Source of the DNA: a bacterium
GTDB lineage: Bacteria; Chlamydiota; Chlamydiia; Chlamydiales; 2-12-FULL-49-11
Length of the DNA: 25,190 nt
Direction of reading: 5' to 3'
Assembly: GCA_022600215.1 (NCBI GenBank)
Contig: JAHZKV010000068.1
Coordinates: forward strand, 1-25,190
The position numbers and the translations under genes were made by a program. A model generated the notes under the pieces. That model ran no database searches and was not told where the DNA came from. It saw only the letters and a list, made by a program, of their open reading frames with translations. Below, piece after piece: positions 8,267 to 15,354 of this stretch (position 1 is the stretch's first letter; every line of letters starts with the position of its first letter).

Positions 8267-8726
8267 TAGATAGGGCTGTTTGATTTTTTTCTAAAAAGGC
8301 TTCTCTGAAGGGGTAATTGTCAAGTAGGCCTTTGGTGCTTCTTCCTAAAATGGTGTAGGCGATAAAGAGCGCCTCGATGCTAGCAAGGCCAATTTCTGGA
8401 TCTTCACATCCTGTTTGCCTTCTGGGATAGGCGGTGCGGAAATGTTTGGGGAGGGATCTGCGTTCTGGAGTGAAGGGGAGGGTCTTGTCCATCTTTTCCG
8501 CTAGTTTCCAGGTGCCATCAATTAAAAAAATTCCTTTATCTTTATCAGCAAGGGAGAGCTCTCTTGCGTCAAGTGATAGGAGGATATATCCTTCTCTTTC
8601 TGGAAGATGATCTTTAGGATAGGTCAAAAATTCCATATCATCTCTATCTTCTAGGCCGCGAAGGGAGCATTTTTTCAAATTTTCTTTACGATGTCGAACG
8701 ATGATTGTTTTTGGATAGGTTGTCAT
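8256..8726 (-). CDS. Tsr3/DTW (TDD) superfamily protein, probable RNA aminocarboxypropyltransferase
   Basis: It probably belongs to the Tsr3/DTW superfamily, SPOUT-fold enzymes that transfer the aminocarboxypropyl group of S-adenosylmethionine to rRNA or tRNA uridines. Seen: LIDGTWKLAEKM (DGTW at 70-73), a following LPKHFRTAYPRR block and GLASIEALFIA (113-120), which match the DxTW and LSTxEA signatures of the family in order. Which branch (tRNA DTW or rRNA Tsr3) I cannot say. The frame is open to a TTG at 8768 and includes an ATG at 8747; the ATG at 8726 (156 residues) starts the likely core. It overlaps the end of the plus-strand gene by 11 nt. I infer the function from these motifs alone. 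Confidence 0.68.
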   Translation of the reverse strand: MTTYPKTIIVRHRKENLKKCSLRGLEDRDDMEFLTYPKDHLPEREGYILLSLDARELSLADKDKGIFLIDGTWKLAEKMDKTLPFTPERRSLPKHFRTAYPRRQTGCEDPEIGLASIEALFIAYTILGRSTKGLLDNYPFREAFLEKNQTALSINS

Positions 8727-8816
8727 GGAGAGGGAGTATAGCAGCATTCCTCTATTATGGAAACGCAAAAGTGTAATAATGATAATTTTAATGTAGTTAT
8801 GAGGCCTGTTTTACCT

Positions 8817-8844
8817 TTGCTTTATCTCTAGTTAAACATATAAT
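8817..8844 (+). promoter_or_regulatory. Sigma-70-type promoter for the 8873 gene
   Basis: TTGCTT and a perfect TATAAT are separated by 16 bp. They lie 28 bp upstream of the ATG at 8873, which is itself preceded by GAGGG. This is the clearest -10 box before any of the unrecognised genes and suggests independent transcription by the main sigma factor. Confidence 0.55.
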
Positions 8845-8872
8845 TGATATTAGAAATAATTGAGGGAATGAA

Positions 8873-9862
8873 ATGGCAGTTGGTGTTGTGGACCTTGGGG
8901 ATAGTTCTTTGTCGGCTGTTTCTAGTGAGAAGATTCAAAATCCAAATAATAATTTGACGCTTAAAGTAGTGGCGGTGATTGCAGTTTTATTTGCTATTAT
9001 TGGCGCTGCATATGCCTATTTCTTGAGAGGCGAGGTGGCAAGATTGCAAGGCGCGCAGGCGGAGACAAAAAAGCAATTAGAAGAGGCTGCTCGTGATCGA
9101 GATGAGGCAAGAGCGCAATTAGAAGAGGTAACTCGTAAATTTGAAGAAGCAAGAGATGCAAGGGCGCAGTTACTTCAAGATATTTTAGTATTAGAGCAAG
9201 CAATGGCTAAAGAATTTGGGGAGGGAGGAGATAGCCGTGAATTACCTGAGGAGCTAAGACCTCTTTGGGAGCAATTTTGTGGGTTAAAAAAAGGTTGCGC
9301 TGTTGATTTGCAGAGAGTGTATGAAGGGATTGCTCTGAAGGTAGATCTTTCAAAAGCTCGTTATGTTGATTCAGCTATGATTTTAGGTTTATTTTTTAGA
9401 AAGTTAAGCATAGAGAAATATGGGGAGAAACAAGCAGCTTGTAAGCAGCTTGAAGAAGATGCACAAAAACTTCAGAAGTTGGAAGCTAAAGTGCGTATTG
9501 CGGAAATAGCAGTATTAGAAAGGTTCAATAGAATATTTAATAGTATGAAGATACTAGAAGAGCAGCGTGGGGAAAGCGGTACGGAGGTGGCTGCGCAAGC
9601 AGGTCTTCGTGTACACTTTGAGGAAATAGCCGTTTTAACTAAAGAAGAGAGAACCTATGGGCAGTTAGTAGCTGCTAAAAAAGCTTGTCATAAACGAGTT
9701 TGCAGGAAGGTGCAGCAACTAATGAAAAAGGCTGGAAAAATAGTTACTGGTACAAATCCATGCAAGAGATTTAAGCGTCAGGTTCGAGAAAATCCTGATC
9801 TTACTCCATCAAAGCCGATACAAATGGAATTGAGTAGGATAACAGGAGAGGATCCTAATTAA
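8873..9862 (+). CDS. Unrecognised N-anchored coiled-coil protein
   Basis: I cannot assign a family to this 329-residue protein. Seen: a 28-residue polar N-terminus, one hydrophobic segment at about 30-51, a coiled coil from about 53 to 110 rich in E, A, R and Q, then a mixed helical domain. The coiled coil contains two tandem 14-residue repeats (QLEEAARDRDEARA and QLEEVTRKFEEARD), matched by a diverged 42-bp DNA repeat. After it, LEQAMAKEFGEGG (107-119) resembles segments in the next gene. The ATG has a GAGGG site and an upstream promoter. It could be a structural or scaffolding envelope protein or a secreted one; there is no cleavable signal peptide and nothing in the sequence decides this. 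Confidence 0.75.
   Translation: MAVGVVDLGDSSLSAVSSEKIQNPNNNLTLKVVAVIAVLFAIIGAAYAYFLRGEVARLQGAQAETKKQLEEAARDRDEARAQLEEVTRKFEEARDARAQLLQDILVLEQAMAKEFGEGGDSRELPEELRPLWEQFCGLKKGCAVDLQRVYEGIALKVDLSKARYVDSAMILGLFFRKLSIEKYGEKQAACKQLEEDAQKLQKLEAKVRIAEIAVLERFNRIFNSMKILEEQRGESGTEVAAQAGLRVHFEEIAVLTKEERTYGQLVAAKKACHKRVCRKVQQLMKKAGKIVTGTNPCKRFKRQVRENPDLTPSKPIQMELSRITGEDPN
9074..9157 (+). repeat. Two-copy 42-bp tandem repeat within the 8873 gene
   Basis: Units 9074-9115 and 9116-9157 both begin CAATTAGAAGAGG and share further blocks (CTCGT, GCAAGAG/GCAAGAGA). Each encodes 14 residues, i.e. two heptads of the coiled coil. The middle of the units has diverged, so the duplication is not recent. Confidence 0.7.
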
Positions 9863-9866
9863 CTGG

Positions 9867-9895
9867 TTTTTATTAATAAGAAAAAGAATTATACT
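9867..9895 (+). promoter_or_regulatory. Possible promoter for the 9910 gene
   Basis: A TATACT -10-like box (9890-9895) lies 14 nt before the ATG; the -35 position at 17-bp spacing reads TTTTTA, a poor match. If used, the leader would be only about 8 nt, consistent with the lack of a ribosome-binding site. Confidence 0.3.
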
Positions 9896-9909
9896 TCCTT
9901 TAAAAAATT

Positions 9910-11697
9910 ATGAGTGTTACAGATATTATTAGAAATGCATCAACTTCTTTCTCACATGCTATGGTGAAAGTAGATGATTCTATACGTAAAAATCCTGCAG
10001 TAGCAAAAGTATGTATTTTTGCTCTTTTGTTAATTACAGCTGTGGCTATTTGGTGGTCTAGAAAAACGGTAGAGATTGGAAGGAAAGATTGCGAGCAAAG
10101 GAAGCTGGATTTTCAAAATCGGGAAAAATTGCTTCAAGAAAAAAGGAGAAAAGCTCCTTCACCACCCCCAGCGACTAAGAAAGAGTCTAAGGGATCTAAG
10201 AAAGACCAGCAAAAAATTAGAGTGTTAGAAGAGATGCTTGTAAGGCATGCTGAAGATGCGCAAACGCAAGATAAACGACATCAAGCACAAATAGATAAGT
10301 TAGTTGCTGCACATAACGCAAAGCTTACATTGATGCAAATTGGATTTCAAGCGTTACAAACAGTTCATGGTGAAGCTTTGGCAAGTGTAAAAGCTGAGCA
10401 AGACAGGTTATTGCAAAAGGAAGTGGATAGATTGAATAAAGAGTTGCAAGAATGTCAAAGACAGCTTGAAGAGCAGAAAGATGCTTTAGTGGGAGAGTTG
10501 TCAGGTTTTATGGAGGAATTTGGAGGAGCAGAGGAAGGTGGAGGCTTTTTGGCTTTACTTGGTGAATCAACAAGCCAAGCAGAGCGCTTTTCTGAAGTTA
10601 ATGCTAAGATGTTAGATCAGCTTAAAAAGGTAGTAGCAGGAGAAGGTGTTAGTGAAGATGAGTTTCTTGAGGAACTTAGAGAGGTGCAAGATTGTATTAG
10701 AGAATTGCAAGAAGAGAAAAAGGAATTTGATTTAGAGACTAAAAGATTGCAATTGGAGTACACAGATAAAATTGCAGGTATGGAAGTTCAGCATAAGCAG
10801 CAGTTAGTAGCAGCTAATCTTCATTTAAAAGAAGCAATGCGAATGGAAAAAGCTGTAAAGGAGCGTTTGCTTTCTGAAAAAGAAGAGGAGCTTGTTGCTT
10901 TAAGAACGAAGCATGAGGGTGCATTGCAGGCTTTAGAACAAGAGCGAGCTGCTGCTATTGCAGAGCTGCAATCTAAATTGAAGGAGCAAGAAGCTCGCAT
11001 AGCTGCAGAAAATGAGGTGCAAGTAACAGAAAGTAGGCAAGAAATAGAAGATATAAGAGCTGCTTTTGCGGCAAAAGTGGAGAAAAAGGATGAAGAGCTT
11101 AGGCAGCTCTCCCAAAAAATGGATAAAGAGCTTAAGGAGTTGAGCCAAGCAATGGATACTTTAGGTTCAGCTGATGGTGGCGGGGCGGCTATACCTTCGT
11201 CTATGGGGGAAATTTTTCAAAAGCATAGAGGGCTCTATCAGAGGTGGGCAGAGGCTCAGCAGATGAGCGAAGCACTGCAGTTACAGGTTAAAAGATCACA
11301 ATTAGCCAAACAACAAATCGATGATATGAAAGAAGTGTTATCACCTTATCAACAAACGATACCAAAAGGGAAAGGAAGATACCTAAAAAAAGTAAGAAGC
11401 TTACTAGAGGGTAAAGAGGAGTGGATGAGAAAGTTTGCGCAATACAATGAACAAGGGCAGGCTTTAGTTCAGTTGGAGCTTAAAAGATGGAACATTGGTG
11501 TAAAATTGATGGAGGCAAAGATAGCAGGGGGGACGCCACAAGCGATGAAAGGGGTTCGTGGGGAGTATAAAAGGATGTCTGACAGAATTGTTCAGGCAAA
11601 AAAAGCCTTGAGAATTGCTGAAAGCGAACTTAGTGCACAAAATGGGGTTGTCGATGGATCTCAGAGAGAATTATTTGCTCGTACTAACTATAAATAA
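9910..11697 (+). CDS. Unrecognised large N-anchored coiled-coil protein
   Basis: Unrecognised, 595 residues. Seen: a 30-residue N-terminus, one hydrophobic segment at about 31-49 ending in WWSRK, a proline-rich linker (SPPPATKK, 84-91), long coiled coils at about 100-195, 255-400 and a last helical part at 440-580. Glycine-rich breaks follow each of the first two coiled regions: LSGFMEEFGGAEEGGG (197-212) and LSQAMDTLGSADGGG (411-425). They resemble each other and a segment of the 8873 protein, suggesting internal duplication. There is no ribosome-binding site at the ATG; a TATACT -10-like box at 9890-9895 would give a very short leader. It could be a structural, inclusion-membrane-like or secreted protein; SMC-like ATPase motifs are absent. 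Confidence 0.75.
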   Translation: MSVTDIIRNASTSFSHAMVKVDDSIRKNPAVAKVCIFALLLITAVAIWWSRKTVEIGRKDCEQRKLDFQNREKLLQEKRRKAPSPPPATKKESKGSKKDQQKIRVLEEMLVRHAEDAQTQDKRHQAQIDKLVAAHNAKLTLMQIGFQALQTVHGEALASVKAEQDRLLQKEVDRLNKELQECQRQLEEQKDALVGELSGFMEEFGGAEEGGGFLALLGESTSQAERFSEVNAKMLDQLKKVVAGEGVSEDEFLEELREVQDCIRELQEEKKEFDLETKRLQLEYTDKIAGMEVQHKQQLVAANLHLKEAMRMEKAVKERLLSEKEEELVALRTKHEGALQALEQERAAAIAELQSKLKEQEARIAAENEVQVTESRQEIEDIRAAFAAKVEKKDEELRQLSQKMDKELKELSQAMDTLGSADGGGAAIPSSMGEIFQKHRGLYQRWAEAQQMSEALQLQVKRSQLAKQQIDDMKEVLSPYQQTIPKGKGRYLKKVRSLLEGKEEWMRKFAQYNEQGQALVQLELKRWNIGVKLMEAKIAGGTPQAMKGVRGEYKRMSDRIVQAKKALRIAESELSAQNGVVDGSQRELFARTNYK

Positions 11698-11749
11698 TTT
11701 AAATGTCGTAATAACTTGTTAATAGTTTAATTATAATTACCGATTTTAT

Positions 11750-11755
11750 TATAAT
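11750..11755 (+). promoter_or_regulatory. Perfect -10 box upstream of the 11792 gene
   Basis: TATAAT lies 36 bp before the ATG at 11792. The -35 position (TTTAAT or TTAATT at 17-18 bp) is weak and overlaps a 12-bp AT palindrome at 11728-11739. The spacer 11698-11791 is very AT-rich, so chance matches are likely. Confidence 0.35.
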
Positions 11756-11791
11756 CTAATTATGGATAATAATTCGTAATAGGAGATTGTA

Positions 11792-12271
11792 ATGGATGTA
11801 TCTGGACTAGTAGTAGAAGCCCCTGTCAAATCAGTGGATAGGCAAGCTGCTGATACAGCTGTATTAGGTGAAAGAGACGTAAATGATCAAAGTAATAGCA
11901 TAGTAAAATTTTTTTTGAGTTCACAGGTGGCAGCTGTGCGTACTGTTGCTCTTAAGGCTTTGGATATAGTTAAGCGAAGAGAGTTTGAAGTTGGTGCAAA
12001 GGGTCAGCGTGAAGAACTAGCTCAATTAATGAATGCATATGTAGACGCTAAGAAAGCTGTGGATGCGGCTGCAAAAAAGGATTTTGAAGTAACTAGAGTT
12101 TCTACAACAGGATTGCATACTCAGATGTTGGAAGTTATAAAAACATTTAACGGTACAATGACTCAATTATATGATAGTGGTTGTAGGATAGATGGTGCAG
12201 CAAAAATAGGTTTGCTTCATATGCGTACACTAATAGCAATTAATGCTTTAAAGACTTTAGGTACTAGTTAA
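11792..12271 (+). CDS. Unrecognised small helical protein
   Basis: I do not recognise this 159-residue protein. It has no membrane segment or signal peptide; it is probably all-helical, with an acidic, polar first 35 residues, then alternating amphipathic helices (for example LAQLMNAYVDAKKAVDAAAK, 76-95). An AGGAG site lies 7 nt before the ATG, so the start is well supported. It follows the 9910 gene after 94 bp with its own possible -10 box. Its TAA stop and the TAA stop of the opposite-strand helicase overlap in the four bases TTAA. Being next to coiled-coil genes, it could be a partner or chaperone-like protein, but that is speculation. Confidence 0.7.
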   Translation: MDVSGLVVEAPVKSVDRQAADTAVLGERDVNDQSNSIVKFFLSSQVAAVRTVALKALDIVKRREFEVGAKGQREELAQLMNAYVDAKKAVDAAAKKDFEVTRVSTTGLHTQMLEVIKTFNGTMTQLYDSGCRIDGAAKIGLLHMRTLIAINALKTLGTS

Positions 12272-14124
12272 TCTACTGGTTGGAAGTTGTTGAAGGCTTC
12301 AAACTCTAGCGCCTCTTTTGGGATTTCAAAGAGAAAACGGCAAGCGTTTTTCGATATTGGTTTTCCTCGAAAGAGGCGTTTTCGTGCCATGGAGAGGTAG
12401 AGGTATCTTTTGGCGCGTGTAATTGCTACGTAAAAAAGGCGCCGCTCTTCTTCTAGGCCTCCTTCTTCAAGGCTTTTTTCATGTGGCATGATCCCATCCT
12501 CTAAACACACAATAAAGCATGCTTTGAACTCCAGCCCTTTTGCGCTATGAAAGGTGAGGAGGTTTACTCCTTGATTCCTTCGATCTTTGGTATGCATATG
12601 GTCATCGAGGAGGGAGCTATTTACAAAGTCACCAAGGGAAGCATTCTCTTTATCGGCAGCTTCGGCCATTTCGGTGCAGGTGGTGAGGTTGTCAATTTTG
12701 AATATTTGTGCCTGTTCGCTTTTTACCTCTTTACGAATTTCATTTTTTAGGTCGAGCTCTTCGATTAAGAAGGAGACTTTATCGGCAAGGCTCTTTTTTG
12801 TCTGTGCTTTTTCGATAATAGAGTTAAAGATAGAGATACCAATTTTTCCTTGTGCAGAGATGTCGAGGTGGTCGTAGTATTCCAGGGTATCAAAGACGGA
12901 GCAGTTCATTCTGGCTGCTTCTTTGTTGAGTACTTCTACGGTTTTTGGGGAGATGCCTCTTTTTGGGTAGTTAAGGATGCGCAGCAATGCAGTAGTATCT
13001 TTGGGATTGTGAAGCACTTTTAGGTAGGCAAAGAGATCTTTTACTTCGGCGCGTTGGTAGAAGGAGGTTCCTTGAACAACGTGGTAAGGGATACCACGAA
13101 CATATTTGGTACCATCATTCCAGGAAGCTTGCATGAGCGCTACTTCAAATGGTTTGGTGAGGCTGTTGGAGCGATATAAGATCGCAATATCATTCCACTC
13201 AAGATTCTTTTCTTTTTTCAGGTAGAGCATGCGGTGGATAATGCTTTCTGCTTCTTCTGCTTCGGTGGGTGCGTGGAAGATCCTAGGTTTATTACCGCTT
13301 TTATTTTTTGAAAAGAGGATCTTTTCATGGCGGGAAGAATTTTTTCCAATTACGGAGTTGGCAATATCTAGGATGGGCTGGGTAGATCGGTAGTTCTCTT
13401 CTAATTTTACCATGGTATCGTAAGGGAAAGAGAGGATGTGGTCTACCTCTGCGCCACGAAAGCCGTAAATGGATTGATCATCATCGCCCACGACAAATAA
13501 GTTGCCGCGCTTTTCGGTAAGGTATTTGATCAGCTCATATTGGATGGGGTTGGTATCTTGGTACTCATCTACCATCACATACTGAAATTGCTCTTGATAT
13601 TTTTCTAAGATCGCGGGGTGATCGCGGAAGAGCTCTACGGTAAGCTCGAGGAGCCCATCAAAATCTACTGCGTTATAGGCTTTTAATACTTCCATCATGC
13701 CGGTGCGGAAGTTTTCTTGGGTGATCTCCTCATTTTCTTTTTCATCTAGTTTCTCATAGACTTCATCTTCAAGGCGCTGCTTATCTTTTTCGTCGTATAA
13801 AGAGAAGGTACCTGTATATCCAAGGTGGCCAATCTCTTTTTTTAGGACACCAAGGCAAAAGCCATGAAAAGTGAAAAGGGGAATTTGGGCTGCAAGTTTT
13901 TTCCCAGTCTTTTTAGCGATTCGCTCGCGCATTTCTTTCGCAGCTTTGTTGGTGAAGGTGAGCCCTAAAATGCTTTCTGGAGGTACTTGGTGGTCATTAA
14001 TGAGGTGGAGGATTCTTTCGGTTAGAACGGAGGTTTTTCCCGAGCCCGCTCCTGCTAGTACAAGCACTCTTCCTTTGATTGTGGTGCGTGCTTTTTCTTG
14101 GGGAGGGTTCAGTTTTAATGTCAT
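12268..14124 (-). CDS. UvrD/Rep/PcrA-family superfamily 1 DNA helicase
   Basis: An ATP-dependent 3'-5' DNA helicase for repair or replication restart. Seen: Walker A GAGSGKTS (25-32), motif Ia TFTNKAAKEM, DEAD-like VDEYQDTNP (185-193), DDDQSIYGFRGA (motif III), EENYRS (motif IV), TFHSAKGLEF (motif V) and RRLFYVAITRAK (motif VI). At 618 residues it is shorter than E. coli UvrD (about 720) and lacks the disordered C-terminal extension; the N-terminal sequence resembles Rep as much as UvrD, so I give no symbol. AAGGG precedes the ATG. It starts 6 nt after rnpA and so probably belongs to the rpmH-rnpA transcript, an unusual place for this gene. Confidence 0.93.
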   Translation of the reverse strand: MTLKLNPPQEKARTTIKGRVLVLAGAGSGKTSVLTERILHLINDHQVPPESILGLTFTNKAAKEMRERIAKKTGKKLAAQIPLFTFHGFCLGVLKKEIGHLGYTGTFSLYDEKDKQRLEDEVYEKLDEKENEEITQENFRTGMMEVLKAYNAVDFDGLLELTVELFRDHPAILEKYQEQFQYVMVDEYQDTNPIQYELIKYLTEKRGNLFVVGDDDQSIYGFRGAEVDHILSFPYDTMVKLEENYRSTQPILDIANSVIGKNSSRHEKILFSKNKSGNKPRIFHAPTEAEEAESIIHRMLYLKKEKNLEWNDIAILYRSNSLTKPFEVALMQASWNDGTKYVRGIPYHVVQGTSFYQRAEVKDLFAYLKVLHNPKDTTALLRILNYPKRGISPKTVEVLNKEAARMNCSVFDTLEYYDHLDISAQGKIGISIFNSIIEKAQTKKSLADKVSFLIEELDLKNEIRKEVKSEQAQIFKIDNLTTCTEMAEAADKENASLGDFVNSSLLDDHMHTKDRRNQGVNLLTFHSAKGLEFKACFIVCLEDGIMPHEKSLEEGGLEEERRLFYVAITRAKRYLYLSMARKRLFRGKPISKNACRFLFEIPKEALEFEAFNNFQPVD

Positions 14125-14130
14125 TAAATA

Positions 14131-14490
14131 TTATCCCTTTACTAGTTCTATCTCTTTTTCCTCAATAAACTCTTTGGTTAACTCTTGTTCAATAAGTCTA
14201 TCAAAATCTTCTAAAAAATCTTCGTATGTTGCAGTTTTGGCCCGCTCCAGAGGCAATATATTGATTGCGATGGGGGTGGGGAACAGGCTTTGTTTTTTTC
14301 GAAATACTTCCCTTACTCTGCGCTTAAAAAAATTTCTTTTCACTGCGCCACCAAATTTTCTAGAAACGGTGATTCCAAGTTTTGGGAGGGGAGAGTTGGT
14401 ATAAATAAATTGAAAACAAAGGGCCCGTCCATAAAACTTCTTACCTGTTTTACGAATTTTATTATACTCGAATCGCTTACGCAGGTGCAT
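14131..14490 (-). CDS. rnpA: Ribonuclease P protein component
   Basis: RnpA binds RNase P RNA and helps mature tRNA 5' ends. Seen: the N-terminal KRFEYNKIRKTGKKFYGR block, LGITVSRKFGGAVKRN and the RNR-type KRNFFKRRVREVFR helix. From the ATG at 14490 it has 119 residues, the usual family length, and begins 20 nt after the rpmH stop. The same frame stays open upstream for another 57 codons, through the whole of rpmH, to ATGs at 14652 and 14661. Such an extended form (176 residues) would resemble the nested rpmH-rnpA arrangement of Thermus; I take the short form as the default. Confidence 0.9.
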   Translation of the reverse strand: MHLRKRFEYNKIRKTGKKFYGRALCFQFIYTNSPLPKLGITVSRKFGGAVKRNFFKRRVREVFRKKQSLFPTPIAINILPLERAKTATYEDFLEDFDRLIEQELTKEFIEEKEIELVKG

Positions 14491-14510
14491 AGCCTTTGTG
14501 AAGGCAAGAC

Positions 14511-14645
14511 CTATACTGATAGGGAGTGTCTGCCTTTTTGTCTTCTGCGAGAAATTACTCTGCGGCCACCTTTGGTTGCCATTCTTGCGCGGAATCCGTG
14601 GGATCTTTTTCTCTTGATCTTGCTTGGTTGGTAAGTTCTTTTCAT
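14511..14645 (-). CDS. rpmH: Ribosomal protein bL34
   Basis: A 44-residue large-subunit protein. Seen: MKRTYQPSKIKRKRSHGF at the N-terminus, RARMATKGGRRVISRRR in the middle and a KGRHSLSV end, all classic L34. It lies wholly inside the upstream open part of the rnpA frame, in a different frame. A GAGAG sequence lies 10-14 nt before the ATG. It heads the minus-strand rpmH-rnpA-helicase unit and is transcribed from the divergent promoter at 14688-14717. Confidence 0.96.
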   Translation of the reverse strand: MKRTYQPSKIKRKRSHGFRARMATKGGRRVISRRRQKGRHSLSV

Positions 14646-14687
14646 AATTCATGACTCTCAATTATTTTTTATCTAGTAATAGCAAAT

Positions 14688-14717
14688 ATGATAGCAAGAA
14701 GAGATAATATTTGTCAA
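14688..14717 (-). promoter_or_regulatory. Promoter for rpmH-rnpA
   Basis: On the minus strand a perfect TTGACA (14712-14717) and TATCAT (14688-14693) are spaced 18 bp. The -10 lies about 42 bp before the rpmH ATG. The -35 box overlaps the -35 of the opposite promoter by five bases. Confidence 0.65.
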
Positions 14718-14739
14718 TAATTCCTGAAACTGTTATCCT
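14711..14739 (+). promoter_or_regulatory. Promoter for rpmJ-rpsN
   Basis: TTGTCA (14711-14716) and TATCCT (14734-14739) are spaced 17 bp, 42 bp before the rpmJ ATG. It is divergent from, and shares its -35 region with, the rpmH promoter. Confidence 0.6.
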
Positions 14740-14781
14740 ATTGCCTATATTTAACAAAATAATTGCAAATAGGAACACAAC

Positions 14782-14919
14782 ATGAAAGTTAGAGCTTCTG
14801 TAAAAGCAGACAAGAGTAAAGGGGATCAGCTGGTTCGCCGTAAAGGAAGATTATACGTAATCAATAAAACCGATTCAAGACGTAAACAGCGCCAAACTGG
14901 ACCAGCAAGAAAAAAATAG
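14782..14919 (+). CDS. rpmJ: Ribosomal protein bL36, zinc-independent form
   Basis: A 45-residue large-subunit protein. Seen: MKVRASVKADKSKGD, then LVRRKGRLYVINK and a RKQRQTGPARKK end, close to the chlamydial L36 that I recall. It has no cysteines, so it is the form that does not bind zinc, unlike the L32 in this window. AGGAAC precedes the ATG by about 7 nt. rpsN follows after 12 bp. Confidence 0.94.
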   Translation: MKVRASVKADKSKGDQLVRRKGRLYVINKTDSRRKQRQTGPARKK

Positions 14920-14931
14920 AGAGGAAAATGA

Positions 14932-15237
14932 ATGGCTAGAAAATCACTAGTAGAAAGAGAGAATAAGCGCGCTAAAATGGTGCAAAATGCAGCAGAGAAG
15001 CGAGCAGCTCTAAAAAAGGTAATTAAAGATTTGAATTCTTCTTTTGATGAAAAAGAAGAGGCAATGGACAAGCTGAACAAAATGAAGAAAAATTCTTCAA
15101 AAGTTCGTTTGCACAACAGATGCCAGCTTAGTGGAAGACCAAAAGGTTATATGAGAAAGTTTGGTGTTTCTAGACTTTGCTTTAGAGAGATGGCTCTTGC
15201 TGGGTTAATTCCTGGGATTACAAAGTCTTCTTGGTAA
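14932..15237 (+). CDS. rpsN: Ribosomal protein uS14, long zinc-independent form
   Basis: A 101-residue small-subunit protein placed in the 30S head. Seen: MARKSLVERENKR at the start and the C-terminal block NRCQLSGRPKGYMRKFGVSR followed by LCFREMALAG. The two cysteines do not form CxxC pairs, so this is the long, zinc-free type. GAGGAAAATGA lies just before the ATG. A strong terminator follows 25 bp after the stop, closing the rpmJ-rpsN unit. Confidence 0.96.
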   Translation: MARKSLVERENKRAKMVQNAAEKRAALKKVIKDLNSSFDEKEEAMDKLNKMKKNSSKVRLHNRCQLSGRPKGYMRKFGVSRLCFREMALAGLIPGITKSSW

Positions 15238-15262
15238 TATTGCTGAGTAAGTTAATTTTTAT

Positions 15263-15295
15263 AAGTCCTAGGTTTTCGAATCTAGGGCTTTTTTT
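15263..15295 (+). terminator. Intrinsic terminator after rpsN
   Basis: The 9-bp arms AAGTCCTAG (15263-15271) and CTAGGGCTT (15282-15290, one G-U pair) enclose a 10-nt loop; the right arm runs into a seven-T stretch (15289-15295). Confidence 0.85.
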
Positions 15296-15319
15296 ATGCA
15301 ATTAAATTTAGGTGTTCTT

Positions 15320-15325
15320 TATAAT
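15320..15325 (+). promoter_or_regulatory. Possible -10 box for the 15355 gene
   Basis: TATAAT lies 29 bp upstream of the ATG at 15355, between the rpsN terminator and a GGGAGA ribosome-binding site. No good -35 is present at 17-18 bp, so this is tentative. Confidence 0.35.
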
Positions 15326-15354
15326 TAGTTAATAATAAAATCGGGAGATTAAAT

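Noticed and set aside
9910..11697. SMC/Rad50-like ATPase reading of the long coiled-coil protein
   Set aside because: There is no Walker A, Walker B or ABC signature, and it has an N-terminal membrane segment.
11728..11739. 12-bp perfect palindrome of A and T upstream of the 11792 gene
   Set aside because: The spacer is almost pure A/T, where such palindromes are expected by chance; no second copy was seen near the similar genes.
14662..14781. Possible tRNA or small RNA in the rpmH-rpmJ spacer
   Set aside because: No cloverleaf or strong hairpin is visible; the two promoters account for the space.
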